This document shows, piece by piece, positions 1 through 12,700 of a DNA stretch of 64,000 nucleotides. A program made the translations under genes and the position numbers. The notes beneath the pieces were generated by a model, which was given only the letters and a program-made list of their open reading frames with translations, did not search any database and was not told where the DNA came from. The stretch covers positions 24,692 to 88,691 of the forward strand of contig NMRA01000263.1 in NCBI GenBank assembly GCA_002633005.1. Direction: 5' to 3'. Each line of letters begins with the position of its first letter. Within the stretch, counting starts at the first letter, position 1. This DNA comes from Phoronis australis. Taxonomy: Eukaryota > Phoronida > Phoronidae.

Positions 1-1593
1 AACGCACACACGAGTACACGCATGCCTGTCAATCCACCAATCCAGAATTAAAGTGGACACTGGATGAACAACATTTTTTAATATTTGACGACCACTTTCA
101 GTTCAATGAACTTGAACATGCCTGCACTTAACCGCACTATGCTAGCAATTAAACCAAAATAAAAGAATAACTAATCTCAATTTTCCACTGTTTTGTTTCT
201 TGGTCGATTTTAAGGCATTCACACCGCACTACTTTTTGGAAGCTCTCTCGTTGTTACATAGCTTACTTAGGTCAGAGGGCTAGACCATACACATCTTAAT
301 ACTATAGACCGGGCGCACGTGCTACTGCAGCTGACAACTTAACGCCATATTGCAGAGTGTTGCTAGTCACGTGACACGGCTAATTGCCATGTAAACAAAC
401 GGGGTAAAATGTCCTTCTCAAAGCGCGATATCTAACAAATAAAGAGGCCAACAAGTGTGTTTTTTTCCAGAAACATAAAAAACATACATGTGATGTCGCA
501 CTTACATGCGTTTTTTTAAGAGCCAATCTGTCGATAGGGAAGATATCAAACTAATAGAAGATCACAACCAATGACAGATTCTCGAATCGTCTGAGCGGCT
601 GCACGCTTGTTGTCCACTTTGAGCGTTTTATTTTTTATTTTTTTTTTGTTTTTTCAAGAGAAACCAGTGAGATCGTGCAAATTTATCATTTAATTCGTTT
701 CGCTCGATGCAAATACATTATATCCAGGAGACGTGCTGCTCACTTGGGACGTACTTTTTTTGTGCCCAATAAGCCATAGTTTTCAGTATTGAAAATGACC
801 CCGGGTAACTGCGTTAAATCAAAATACGACCCAGGTCGCATTTAATGGGGGGACTAAATTTAGTGTGAACTACTGTGAAAAATGACCTCATTGGAGTCAT
901 ATAAATGACAGGTTTTTAAAGTTCATTAGGGCGTTCTCCCGCTCCGTTATTTTACCAGACGTACAGCGGTTGTGAGCGTGCGATAGTCTTAACTTCGATT
1001 GTATAGTTGGACGATTTTGGTAATTCAAAAACTTTAAGCGTGACCAGTATTTGATGGGGAATTCAGAAATGTCATTGGTTTAAGTTTTAACATTTAATAA
1101 CTCAACTTATTTTTAACACCTCAGCCCAGTGCGTCGATAACATATGATCTTATTGGAGATTAGAGCAAGCATCTAACAAAAGAGAGCTGACCCTCCAACT
1201 CTAATTGCCAGAATGGACTTAATCAGTCGTCAGTGTAAGATATTGGCTAAAGCGGTCATTCGCCCGACTTCTGCTATACAACCTAACAAGTTAGACTAAA
1301 CGGGAGAACTCCGCTCGGGATTGCCAACGGACAAATATTCTTCTCTCACGCATGGTATTCCTCTCTTCCGTATCTGTAATCATCCCCGATCACGCACAAG
1401 ACACTTGTCGGTGTTTTGTAGTATCCCCACACCGTGAAATTATGTGCTCACAAAGAGATCTGCCCCGCTCCCCCACATTGTTTCGAACCATTCCTATTCA
1501 CCCCCGCCCTTAATCTGACATACGTACTGCGCGTCCCTCAGCCGCCGAGAAATTTAAAATAAATTCTTCTCCCACGCACGCTTGGCCTCAGTT
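1..1593. other. Intergenic, nothing recognised
   Basis: AT-rich sequence with a T-run near 630-650. I see no coding exon, RNA gene or recognisable element. Confidence 0.4.
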
Positions 1594-2339
1594 CTCTGCA
1601 GTGGATGAAAATCTGACCATGCTTCCAACAGGAGGCATTTATAACGGCTCATCACCTGGAACGGGATACCATTGCCCTCTGGAGGACTGGGAAGTAATTT
1701 GAATTCACTTCTTTAAACGTGTCACAACTAGTCACACACTCTTACAATGTATTCAACTATGTTCCTTTGTACCTCCCACAGCGCATATGAAGTATCTTCT
1801 CACTGGTAGCTGGCACCATGTAGTCAGCCCACACTGCTACTCGAAAGTCTCCCATTTTTTCACCTGTGTCAGTCACAACAAACTGCATACAGATAGCAAA
1901 ATGATAACACTAGACTGTCATACCACTCCAAAAAGTGAAGTTATTGGGGCACTGGCCGCCATACAACGTCCACGGATATATAGTCATCAGTGGTTTTGCC
2001 TTTGCCTGCAATTGCAAATGAATCTTTCACCTTAACACTGTCCCCCGCTTTCAACGCCCTCCATCACAACTGTGGCATAGCGTTTATCACCCTCTGCCTG
2101 GTCCTTTCGCGAACATGCTCCTAAGACCAAAAAAACTTGTCTTTAAGACTAAAGGCGAAAAGTCAGAAGAGACGCACCGTTTAGTGAACACAAAGTCGAA
2201 TTTTGGTCTTCTGTCTTAACATAGACATTAATTCTATTTTGACATTGAGGATCGTACAAACTACGCTTTTGGATTCACAAAACTAAACGAGGCGGTGTGT
2301 GAAATGCAGTTTCAAGAATAATATTAGTATTGCAATTCT
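1594..2339. repeat. Dispersed repeat R1, copy A
   Basis: Aligns closely with 20054-20529 plus 21507-21768. The two copies share a short open frame (1787-2035 here, 20245-20472 in copy B). I do not recognise its product. The minus strand of the same stretch is also nearly open, so the coding strand, if any, is undecided. Probably a transposable element with no visible terminal repeats. Confidence 0.6.
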
Positions 2340-2679
2340 AACCTGTGCCACTTAGTATCCGAAGTTCAATTACACATTGGCTATTCTAAATGTGTATGCG
2401 TCAGATGTTTGACTGTGGGTTTGTTTAAAAGGTAGCTATGCTTTGAGATTGTGCGTAGATGGAGAGTGTATATTCAAATTCAGTAATTAATTTATTATGT
2501 GATAACCCCTAATTAGACAAATGAAACCTATTGTTAATTAAGTAATCAACTACAAAGAGTAACTACGCTAGCGCCCTCTTTAAAGATTACTTTAATCAAA
2601 CAACCAAAACGATCAAATGTCTTATCCGCTATCCAAGCTAGGACTCTCCACTTGTTGGATGTGTGTCCTGTTGGTGAAT

Positions 2680-2850
2680 CTTCGACCTACACACACACTG
2701 TATAGCAACAGTGTACTTGCTGGTCACCGTCTCTGGTGATGCAACACTTGCGGGCAATTTCTTCTACCCGCGATTCTTCTTGCTGGTCACAGTCTCTGGC
2801 TGATGACGCAACAGTTCAGGTAGTATCTTACTACCCACAATGCAAGTGAC
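2680..2850. repeat. Short tandem duplication
   Basis: A roughly 75-bp segment containing TTGCTGGTCAC, GTCTCTGG, GATG and CGCAACA occurs twice in tandem with small differences. No coding content is seen. Confidence 0.4.
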
Positions 2851-3289
2851 AAGCTCTTAGTTAACTTCCTGTTCGTCAACCCTTGCCCTTTCCAAGATCC
2901 TTTCTAGAATCTTCCACGAGATGGCTCTGTCGTACAATTGCTTCTGTACAGCGTAGCAAGTCCTTATGCTTCAAGTACTATAGCGCATCTAATTATCTTG
3001 TTGATTTCATTGCCCATAATATAACATTCTACTTATTTAGTGATTGGCTAATAAAAACCACATGATCATATCCACTCATATTATTGGCTGTTACAATTTG
3101 TTCTCAGAATATTCTAGAATCTCTAGAGTACTTTGACCCCAGAACCCAAAGTTGTAAACACTGTCTAAAAATAGATTTCGACGTTAAAATACATGTCAAC
3201 AAGTCTGATCCCATGATTTAAAAGTACATGTACATATGCACAAATTTTGGGCAACTTAAAATGGATCTATTCTTACTAATTACTAAATC

Positions 3290-5345
3290 AACATTTATGC
3301 TGACAGTATGTTATCTCTTGTAAGTAAGGTACCCATCTGGTACCTCCGGTAAAATGATTAATTGTATAGCCGTGACCCTGAAATTATTCCCAATACAACA
3401 TAAAATATATATTATTCTTGTCTTGTTTATTTGTCCCCCATTTTCGCATTTCCTCAGGACAGATGACATAATTTCGGCACACAACCAAAAGGTAGGGTGA
3501 CAGGGGCTCTGATCGTCCGTTGAAGTAGTTAGATGTAAAACCATAGTAAGTGACTGAAAGTTGACAAAGTCTCTTTCATTAAGTATTGTGAACTAACAAA
3601 TAATATCGTCACCAAAATTGAAATAGTGCAGAACTTTCTTGAGGAATGCTTATAAATATCTCTTGTGTTCTCTCCGATAAAATGACCGAGGATAAAACCA
3701 GTTTGTTTAGTATGAATTAATACATTTAAGGCAAATTTTATCCTATGGGCAATTATGCTGAAAATAATTCATAACTTGAATTTAGCAAAAAAATTGGTTT
3801 CCAATTTTTCATATCTTAACTTGGTTTCTTGACCATAGGAATCAATGTAATGACACCTTGACGCAAAGTGGTTGGGAGACTGTAATAAAAGAGTTGATCT
3901 AAAATGGCGATATCTCTTTAAAAAACATTGTAAAATTCTACAGGAACGCCATCAGTTCCGGGAGTTTTATCATTTTTCATGCATTTAACGGCAGCGGCTG
4001 CTTCACTACACGTTATTGGTCCCCGGAGTTTTTCTTTCAAATCAGCGTCTAGTTCTGGTATATTTTCAGGAGACAACATATCTTCTAATTCATATTGGAG
4101 GGAGACAGTTACTTTGGCTGCATATGGCCTTGCATAGAATTTTCTGGTTGCACACAGTATAGATTTTTAGTCTGTCAAGCTTCGTCCAGACTCGTCTTTA
4201 AGTTTTTGAACATACTTCGGTTACGTAATTGCGTTTTTCTAAGTTACCGAAATATTTGGGCGGGTTTTTTTACTATCCTCGACCCATTTTGCCAAAGATC
4301 TCAGTATCATGTCCTTCATTTCGTCTTTTCTAATATCTTCGTAATCTTTCTGGATATCTGAATAAAATCAAGTAGCAGAGCAGAATTAGTGTTGCACATC
4401 ATTTTACTTACAAGACTTAATTGCTTCTCTAAATTTTCCCATGTCCATGTTTTTTGAAATCTGAATAAGACAAAGTATAATTTCAAATATTGAATAAAAT
4501 CATTTCAAGAAAAAAAGAGTCGTCTATAGTCGACTGACTGGAGTAGATATCAGAAGTTCAATATTCCTTCTCGGTTATAATTATGTCTTTCACATTACTA
4601 GTGTACTCTGCATCACGTAACAAGGACTTGTTAAATCGTCAGAGAGATTTGCCTCTAACAAATGTAGAAGTCTGAATAGTAGTGACAACACAAAGTTAAT
4701 GAGTTGTATATCCTGGGGACGCCTCGACATTTTCTATGCAAGAAGAAAACTTGTCTTACAACAACAAAAAGTCCACATGCGCTTGTTTCTAAGGGTTAAC
4801 TCTGAACCAAGTATAGCCTGTTGTATTTGGATTACGTAATCACCTATGGTCAACCAAATTTTTAAAACTGCGTCATCAGACAGACAACTTGTTTTCTCGC
4901 AACCGGATTGTTTTGGTGCTTGTGTCATATACACGCATGATTGTAATCCTCCTGAATCAAATTCCAGTCGCCGCAAAGGATCACGAACTCTGAATTGTAG
5001 AATTTGTAGTCGTGTAGTCCAAGACCACTTTAAGCAGGGCTCTAAAAATTCAGGGCCATTCTTATCGGGACCATAAATATTAGCTATCGTTACTGAGGCT
5101 CGGTGAACAAGTGTTTTCTACTTTGGCAATAACCGAAGGAGATATAGGGTCCCTTGTTGACTTGGTATGTCGAAAGCGTGTTGGTCTACTCTAAAATGTA
5201 TAGGGCTAAAGGCAGAAACGTCTTGTGTAAACCTGTGCCGTATCCGCGCTTTTCCGAGTCCCACGGGAAAGTGAAAAGAGTCAGAGGGTGGTCAATTACT
5301 AAGTTGTCACAACCACTACAAAACGCAACACCTCGACATTCCTGA
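3290..5345 (-). pseudogene. Dead Tx1/L1-like non-LTR retrotransposon
   Basis: Read on the minus strand. An AP-endonuclease domain appears at about 5345-4500, with a GDWN motif (coded near 4970-4985) and a downstream piece reading ANIYGPDKNGPEF. A reverse-transcriptase remnant at 3544-3311 corresponds to the region around the RQGDP/LCAEI motif. The order is endonuclease then reverse transcriptase, as in apurinic-endonuclease LINEs. Frames are broken by stops and indels, and the middle is partly lost. The reverse-transcriptase part aligns with the LINE at 48600-50150. Plus-strand open frames here are shadows. Confidence 0.6.
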
Positions 5346-5359
5346 ATATACTATAAATT

Positions 5360-6290
5360 ACGGAAAAACAAATGAGCAGAATGTCTGACACTAAACACAA
5401 CTAGTGTTGTAATTGGTTGTCCCGATTTTGCGTAGTAAGTATGTTTCGAACAACAAATGCTCGTAGCTGGAGATCAGCTTATTGAAGAGACCTGGAACGC
5501 GAAAACAGAATAAAACGCATTATTCAAAGTGGTTCCCTGCCACTTAAACCGAATTCAACCTGCTCACCAGATATGTTTAAGGTTTGTTCGTAACGATTTT
5601 GAATTTCTGAAGTTGTCAAAGCATTTTTTTGTTAGTTTCAAATTAAAGGAAACGATCTGTCAGCTGCCCCTCACTTGGTCGATTTTTCTCCAACAAGGCA
5701 AAGCACACCTCGTTATTTGGTATGGCAAGACATAGGCGTAGCAAATTTCTCTTACACGGAAAATATGTCCTTTGACCTTTGATGTATACGAAACAAAGAT
5801 GACTTTTAAAAGCAGCAGCCAATCCAATTGAGAGGCAGTTGATATAAGTTCTAACTGTTTAAAATTAGTTATAAAGGTGTCGTAGTATTCAAATATATTA
5901 TAAAACGCCTGTGGAATTATTTTTTGGAAATTACTTGCTTTTAGGCTTTCCTCATATTGTGCTGTCGACCATAGACTTGGAGTGGGATCACGCATGATAA
6001 TCCACCGTTATTTCTATCTTCATGCACGCACCCAGGGATGGCTCTTCAGAAATTCGAGACCCACATATTAAAGGCTGGGTGTGTGCATGATCTTTTCAGT
6101 CAGCTGTTTGTGGAATGATTATGAGCGAATACCCTCATTTGTTAAGTGGAAGGGAGATTAGAACTCTGGGATTACTAAGGAGTTTCTTCTTCGCATATAT
6201 TTCAAGAATCGTGAATTTTGTGATTTTTTCTAAAAATTCCCTGACAGGGGAAAGCAAATTTAGTTTTAGTGAAGTTGAAGAGTTTGAGAG
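5360..6290. other. Intergenic, nothing recognised
   Basis: No exon, RNA gene or repeat could be supported. A 111-codon minus-strand open frame (5660-5995) has no recognisable motif. Confidence 0.35.
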
Positions 6291-9200
6291 TAGAAGACCA
6301 ATCCATGCGTCGTTGGTAGCTACTTGAATGAACCTGGGGCTTCTTGTGGAAACTCGCGTACTGAATTTTGAAAGTATTAGGTAATACAAATTCAGGGCTT
6401 CCACGTGATCAGAGTGGTGCTCCTAATGTGTTGCTTGGACCAAATTTGCATAACTGTGCACGAGTAGAAAAGGACTGTTGAGAAAATCGGTCAACAAGAC
6501 CGTGTTTGACAGCCTCACAGGGGTTTCTTGTCTCGCACCTGTAAGTACACCAGCAAAGAGTGCCATTTCCATGTTGCTACTGTCACGGATGAAAAACATG
6601 ACCTGTTCACTTTAATTATCCGTCAAGTTCGTGAAGTGGTTTAATTTTCAATTTCGTTTAATGGTTTCAATAACTAAAAAGCAATGTCCAACTGTGGTTT
6701 ACAGTAAACACATGTCCTATGTAAGTCTCTCCACGTAATCTTTACAGGCTCTCGTTCTTCAACGGATGACCTCCAATTACGGATTAATGGTTAACGCCTC
6801 TCTCCTTTCATTAGAAGTATCATTTAGAATCAATTAATATTGAAATATATACCAGTATATTGAATGAGGCTGCCATTAATACGTGTCATGTATGTTGGTC
6901 AAAATGCTTCGGTATAGCAATTAACACTGAGTGTCGCCGTTGATCACACCTTGCTGTGGAGGTAGCTCTTTGGGCGTCTTATCTTCAATGTAAGTTAATC
7001 TGTTTCGTCCTGATGACTCAAGTAAATTTAATGGTAAATTGACAGGAAAATTGAAAACTCATAGCTGTGTGTATCGTTGTATTATACTCGCAATACAGAT
7101 ATACATTTGATGGTTGTGGGGAAAATAGCTCTAACGGATTAATAGTCAGAAAATTAGAAGCGCTGACAGACTGTCTTGAGCATGACATAGGTCTGTTTCT
7201 AAGAACTTGCTTGTGTTTTCATGTGAAACATATCTTCTACAATCAGCCACAAATTCCAGCTTTCAAAGATAACTTGCCAAAGAACGCAGAACTCACGTTG
7301 TTGGCTGATACAAATGCACATTCCTTTTACGTTGTCCAGGCAATATTGATTTCATTTAGAAACATGCAAAAGTCGTTTCCAAGTTGGACCAGCACCCAAA
7401 AGGGTCGTTTCAAAATTGTTGTTCCTTTTTACCCTAAGAAAACTGCGACATCAACTCATTAAACATCTTTCTTCATTGCAATAACTTCTCATTGAAAAAG
7501 AACTTGAATGAAGGACACGACTCTCTTGTAAAAGAATATAATTGTCAGTGTATTGGCCAAGCAGTAGCTTTTTGATGTTTTGCTCCATTGGTACATCGGA
7601 GTATCACGAAAGCAGATTTGCCCAGTTACCAAATGGTCTCGGTTTCTCCGTAGCCTCTGGACTGAATTCCCACTTGGAGACTATACGTTTCATAGGACAC
7701 CTTTCTGATCAGTTACCTCTCCATATATAGTAACTGTGTGACACGGTTTTAATTTATTTTACTAACTAGGACATGTTACAATTACAATTTGATAAATAAT
7801 ACAAAATGATAAGGTACCCAACCAAAATATGCTTATCAGTCGCTTTGATATATTTTCTCAAAAACTGAGAGGTACAAGGATACAGGGAGGTGTTTTTACA
7901 TTCGTAACTTAATTCAACATAATTTTCAAATTCAGGTCTTAATGCATATAATCTAAATAAAATTTAAGTTTTCATATCATAGAATTATGTATGAATGCTG
8001 CAGTATTTTATATTTTACTCTTAAACCGGTCACGTCTTTGTAAGTTATTTAAAGATCAACAAAAATAAAACTCCTTATATATCTTACAGATCCTATGTTG
8101 CAATTTAAACATTTTGTTTCTTCAAGAGGTGTGCATGCGTAGCTTCTCGTTTCCAGGTGCAACGGTAGTATCCTTGCGCGTAGCTGTACCAATAATTACC
8201 GTTGGCAGTAAGATAACTTTAAAGTATCAACATTTTCAGTACAATGCTAAGTCTTATGCTTAGATAAAACGTTTAGCTGTAAATTTTAATAGTTAGTCTC
8301 GTACCAAATATTTTTGAGCTTTCAAAGCGTGTCTCTTTAGCATTGCACGAAATACATATTATCGAAACATATTTTGTTATCAGTTACATCAAAAGCTGTC
8401 CAATTATTTCTATTAACAGAGTCATCCCCCAAAGTTTGGTAGTTTAAATACCCTTTTCCAGAGACCAGAATAATTTTATTCTGTTATTTGCTGGTTCCCA
8501 TCCCTGTTACCATATGAGGCATGATTTGGACTACATCTGTAATTTTCAAAAAAACCTCATTGTTCTATTTTGAACAGTTTTGATACATTTTAACTCTTTG
8601 CAACCCTCAAACACCAGTAGAATAAACCAAAGTAGCGGATATTTACTCACTAAATAACGTAGTAAGGTTTCGAATCTTTCATTTTCACGGAAACATTATT
8701 TACTTTTCCCTCAACTCTACCTTTATTTGTCACTGGCGTTGCGAGTTTATTACTCCTCAAAGATTTGTGATTTGATAGATTATCATGCACTGAGTTGGTC
8801 GTTTTAGGCTAGAGGGACAGAAGCCTATCTTCGTCCTTCATTATCTTAGCTTGTGGCGTTCTACCGCCTCTCCCNGGTTCATAGTCCTCAGCTCTTTATG
8901 CAACCACATGTTGCATTATTGCTATTACCTCTGTTCGGGCGTTTAGCGTCCCGCGATGCTGTATCTCGTGAAGGGCTTGCACTGTTAATGAGGTGTAGTA
9001 GATGTGTTTCTATGAAGATTTTTATAGATGTATTCCAGATGAGACCCTAGCTGAGTTCGGACAGGTCTGATTACTGTGAAGACCTCTATTCCCGATTATG
9101 TTTTTGCGTTTGCTGCCGTATCTCCTTATTTTAATCATTCGTAGGAGCTTTGTAAAATTTAACAAATGTATGCCTAAGGAGCTGACGATGGATGATAATT

Positions 9201-9507
9201 GATTTTGAACCTATCCGACTATCCTTATTATATATTCTAGTGGCAAATTTGTTTTTTGTAATTTGGCAAGTGTATTCCTATTAACTTGAGAACAGATCGA
9301 ACGATCTGACTGCCGCTTGGCCTCCTAGTGAAATGTGATTGTTTACGTTTATCTCTGTATCTTCTAAGTTTTCAACGGATTTTCATGAAACGTGACCAAT
9401 AGTTTTCTATTAAGGAGACAAGGGCACCTGTCCCTTTGCAGACAGGTCGGCGTACTCTGCACCATCTAGTTGTCAATTTTGTAATAATAACATCCCTAGA
9501 GGCTTAA
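6290..9507. repeat. Duplicated upstream region of copy 1
   Basis: 6290-7253 and 9271-9507 align in order with 55525-56614 and 56614-56837 upstream of copy 3. This is the 5' side of a segmental duplication that includes the ligase gene. The 7254-9270 part is absent from the copy-3 version. It holds a 131-codon open frame start (7067-7462) that is not conserved in frame in the other copy, and the single N at 8875. Confidence 0.7.
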
Positions 9508-9717
9508 CTCTTGCTGTGCAGTCAGGGGCGCATTTCAACGCTTCAAGGAGCTCTTGTAAATAACTTATGCTCACTGCTCTTGTGTGTACAGATTCAATTC
9601 TCTTTGCTGAAAAAGCTGACCCTCTATCGCAATGTTTGTGGATATTTGGAACAGCTTCAGTGCACCGCCCATCATCGGGTTCTCGCTTTGTTCAACAAGT
9701 GGAAATTGGTTTATTTC

Positions 9718-9733
9718 AGAATTCCAACCATGG
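9718..9733 (+). promoter_or_regulatory. Splice acceptor and Kozak-like start of copy 1
   Basis: A pyrimidine-rich tract ending TTTCAG precedes AATTCCAACCATGG. Acceptors occupy the same place in copy 2 (39322-39323) and copy 3 (60789-60790), although the sequence further upstream differs. This decides the start codon and implies a non-coding first exon, which I could not locate. Confidence 0.6.
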
Positions 9734-12700
9734 AGTACAAACCATTTGAGAATCTTGCTGAGAAAACGCTTCTTTGTATTCGAGGCCGAGTTTTAGTAAC
9801 TACAGATGAAGAGATACAAACTTCTTTCTGGGCTAAAATGAAGAGAATGGGACTAAACAAGCTTTGCGTGATACTTCACGAGACCGAAGTGAACCGCTTC
9901 TGGTGTGAAAAGATGAAGTCTTTGGGAATCATTGATGAGTTTAACGTTGACGGCCTGGTCCACGAAAAAGAGGATGGTCGTGCGGTTGAAGAAATCAGTG
10001 CCGGAATAATCAAATGGCTGAAGGAGAAGAATATCAACGTGAGTGATTGCCTTGAACAGCCGTTCAGGACTTTAAGTCGCAGCAACTAAACAGGAATTCA
10101 GTGTTACTTGATAAACAGCCTTCGAGATATTTCCATACCTAATAGAATACTTTTCTTAGTATAATGCAAGAAAACGTTTGTATCTGTAGAATTTAGGCCT
10201 ACGTCGCAGAAAAGTTGGAGACCGTCAAAAAATAATTCTCCATCCTACAGAACGGCGATCACTTCAAAACACGCATTTTTTAATGTGAGTCTATTTTTAA
10301 GGCTGCTTCGTTGTTTGACGCACGACTGTTCCTTGAAGCAGATATCAAATATCTAAGAAAGTTCCCGAATTTACTCCGATTTCACTTCCCTATAAAACTA
10401 ATTGTCAGTTTTGCGTGCGTTACACTGTCTAGAGGTTTACTTGCAATTACATTGTACAGGTAAATGCTTGCTACTGTTTTGGCGACTTCCTGAATGTGGT
10501 TGGAAGTTTTGTATGTGAAAAACTTGGCATTCCGGGGGACAGCTACGAAAGTAACAAGGTGTGTTTAGTGAAGGATGTCACGCAGGAATACGTGCTTAAA
10601 ACTCCGGAAGCTGCGAAGGTAAGTGATGTTAATTTGGAAACTCAGACAGGCGAAGGAAGGTCATAAAATTCATTGCATTCAGAGATATCAATTCTATAGA
10701 CGACAGTGCCAGTATCCAAAAATGATGAACAGCCAGTCAAGCCATCTGACAAACTCTCTACCAAACTTAGATGAAAACTTCTTATTTGGATACTAGCGGT
10801 GTTGTGTTTAGTATTGATTGCTCTGCTTGCAACGAGTTTTGTATCTGTGTGACTATCTGCGACGATGGCTTGAAGAACACAAAACCTACCACAACACCGT
10901 TATTTTCAACAGTTGCGAGTCGCCGACTTTACCACTACACCACTCAGCGGCTGACGTCATCGAACGTGAAAATAGAATACTTAAATGAGCACGCGCAACA
11001 ATCGCATGTTCAGCAAAGGACATTGCACCGACATTTATACGCTATGAAAAATAAGACGCATGATTTCCATAAAAACGATATTTTAATTCAATAAAATTTT
11101 TCTCTCGTGTTCTCTCACTTGTAAATCACCGATATCCAATTTGAATGCAGGCGTCGTGTCGTCGGGATCCTTTGACTTGAGCATTAAAGTCAGTTACTAG
11201 TGGTAACCTACTTTAGCAGACGATATATACCCGGTCGAAGCTTAGCGTGATAAAATGAGTAGTAAGCTATAATAGATTCACTTTATTTCTATTTTGTTTT
11301 ATTTTTCATTTGGTTTTGAGTAAAAGCATTATTTGACAACAATATCTCGGCTCTTCTTAAAAAGTCACGACCTCCGACCCCGGGCCTCTGACATAGAAAG
11401 TAGTTACAAAGCCAAGGCGAGTCGAGAAAGGTAGATCGATTCATTTCAATGTTTCAGTATGTGGTATAAATAGATTATTACATGTTCTCAGTCGTTATCC
11501 CCCTTATCTAGAGCCCTCGTGGATTTTGTAGAATTGTCACCCACGGGGCTAACGCCCCTCGGGCGATAATTCTCTAAAATACACTCGAGCTCTAGATAAC
11601 GGGAGATACGACTTCGCCATGTAATAATCTATATATATCACGTAGCGACTGTTGATCTCATACCCGGCATATTAAAGACGCGAACACATCCTTGATCCTT
11701 CTCATCTTGTATAACAACAGTGCTTCCTCCAATTTACGACTCTTGTCCTGGCTCCCGCTGATTTTCTTTGTGAGTGTAATTATCATGTTTGATCGTTCTG
11801 CTGGGTTTATCGTTTCCCACTGATGCTACTTCCAGCAAAGAAACGAAACGCTTGGATCACGCATACCGTATGAGGTGTTGTAAACATGAAGCACTCATTT
11901 GTCTTCTCGTGAAGATAATATGGGACTTCAGTTAGGTGAAAATGTTTGCTTTGATATCATATGTAATCTGTGTTGCCCTCAGCATCATTCTACTTAGAGT
12001 CAACTTACCCCGTGTAAATGAGCGTCTTCTCCCGTTTTGTGATAGCGGAAAACGGTCACCAGTTAAATTTTCTTTCAGTATGGCGTGCCTAGCTACTCTG
12101 TAAATACCCAGAGAGAATTACTGGCGGCGTTAGCCAAATTAACGTTTCCTGTTGTCATGAAGCCTCAGTGTGGAAGCGGTTCGGTTGGTTGCAAGGTTCT
12201 CTACGACACGGCCAACTGTTTAGAATTCTTCAGTGAACTGACCACTGGTATGTCATGTGGTACAGCAGTGTGTGAAAAGCTGTCATACACTCAGTCGGTA
12301 AGATTTGATTTTAGTGCAATGGGATAGCAGGGTGTGGCAAAATTGTTATATACTATTTACAACGGCAAACTCTCCAGTAGCAATAGTAAAATATAGTGCG
12401 TTGTAAGGATGTTTCGTTTCACACTGACCCCATACTATGCATACATACGTTTTTATGTCGCTCAGCCTCCTGGTATTCGGATAAAAATATTCTGGTGGTT
12501 GGGAGCTTTCTCAGTTGCATGACCGTAATGTTAGTTGAGGACAAGACAAATTGAATCAAACTATGGGAACTAGAATTCACTAGATGGTGCAAGTTGAAAC
12601 AATTGTCCTTCTCACTGAATGATTTGATGGTAGTTGCATTGGGAACAGAACACAAGCTCCCTCATATGCTGATGAACAGGGGCGCCTTCCGTGAACACAA

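Noticed and set aside
5660-5995. 111-codon minus-strand open frame
   Set aside because: No family signature, and no start context or conserved copy.
7067-7462. 131-codon plus-strand open frame upstream of copy 1
   Set aside because: No recognisable domain. The part duplicated upstream of copy 3 (near 56400-56610) has indels that break the frame, so coding constraint is unlikely.
8853-9050. Open frame containing the ambiguous base
   Set aside because: Translation passes through an N and shows no recognisable domain.
9511-9729. In-frame N-terminal extension of ligase copy 1 exon 1
   Set aside because: The other two copies do not share it. All three have a splice acceptor just before the conserved ATG, so this is intron with a chance open frame.
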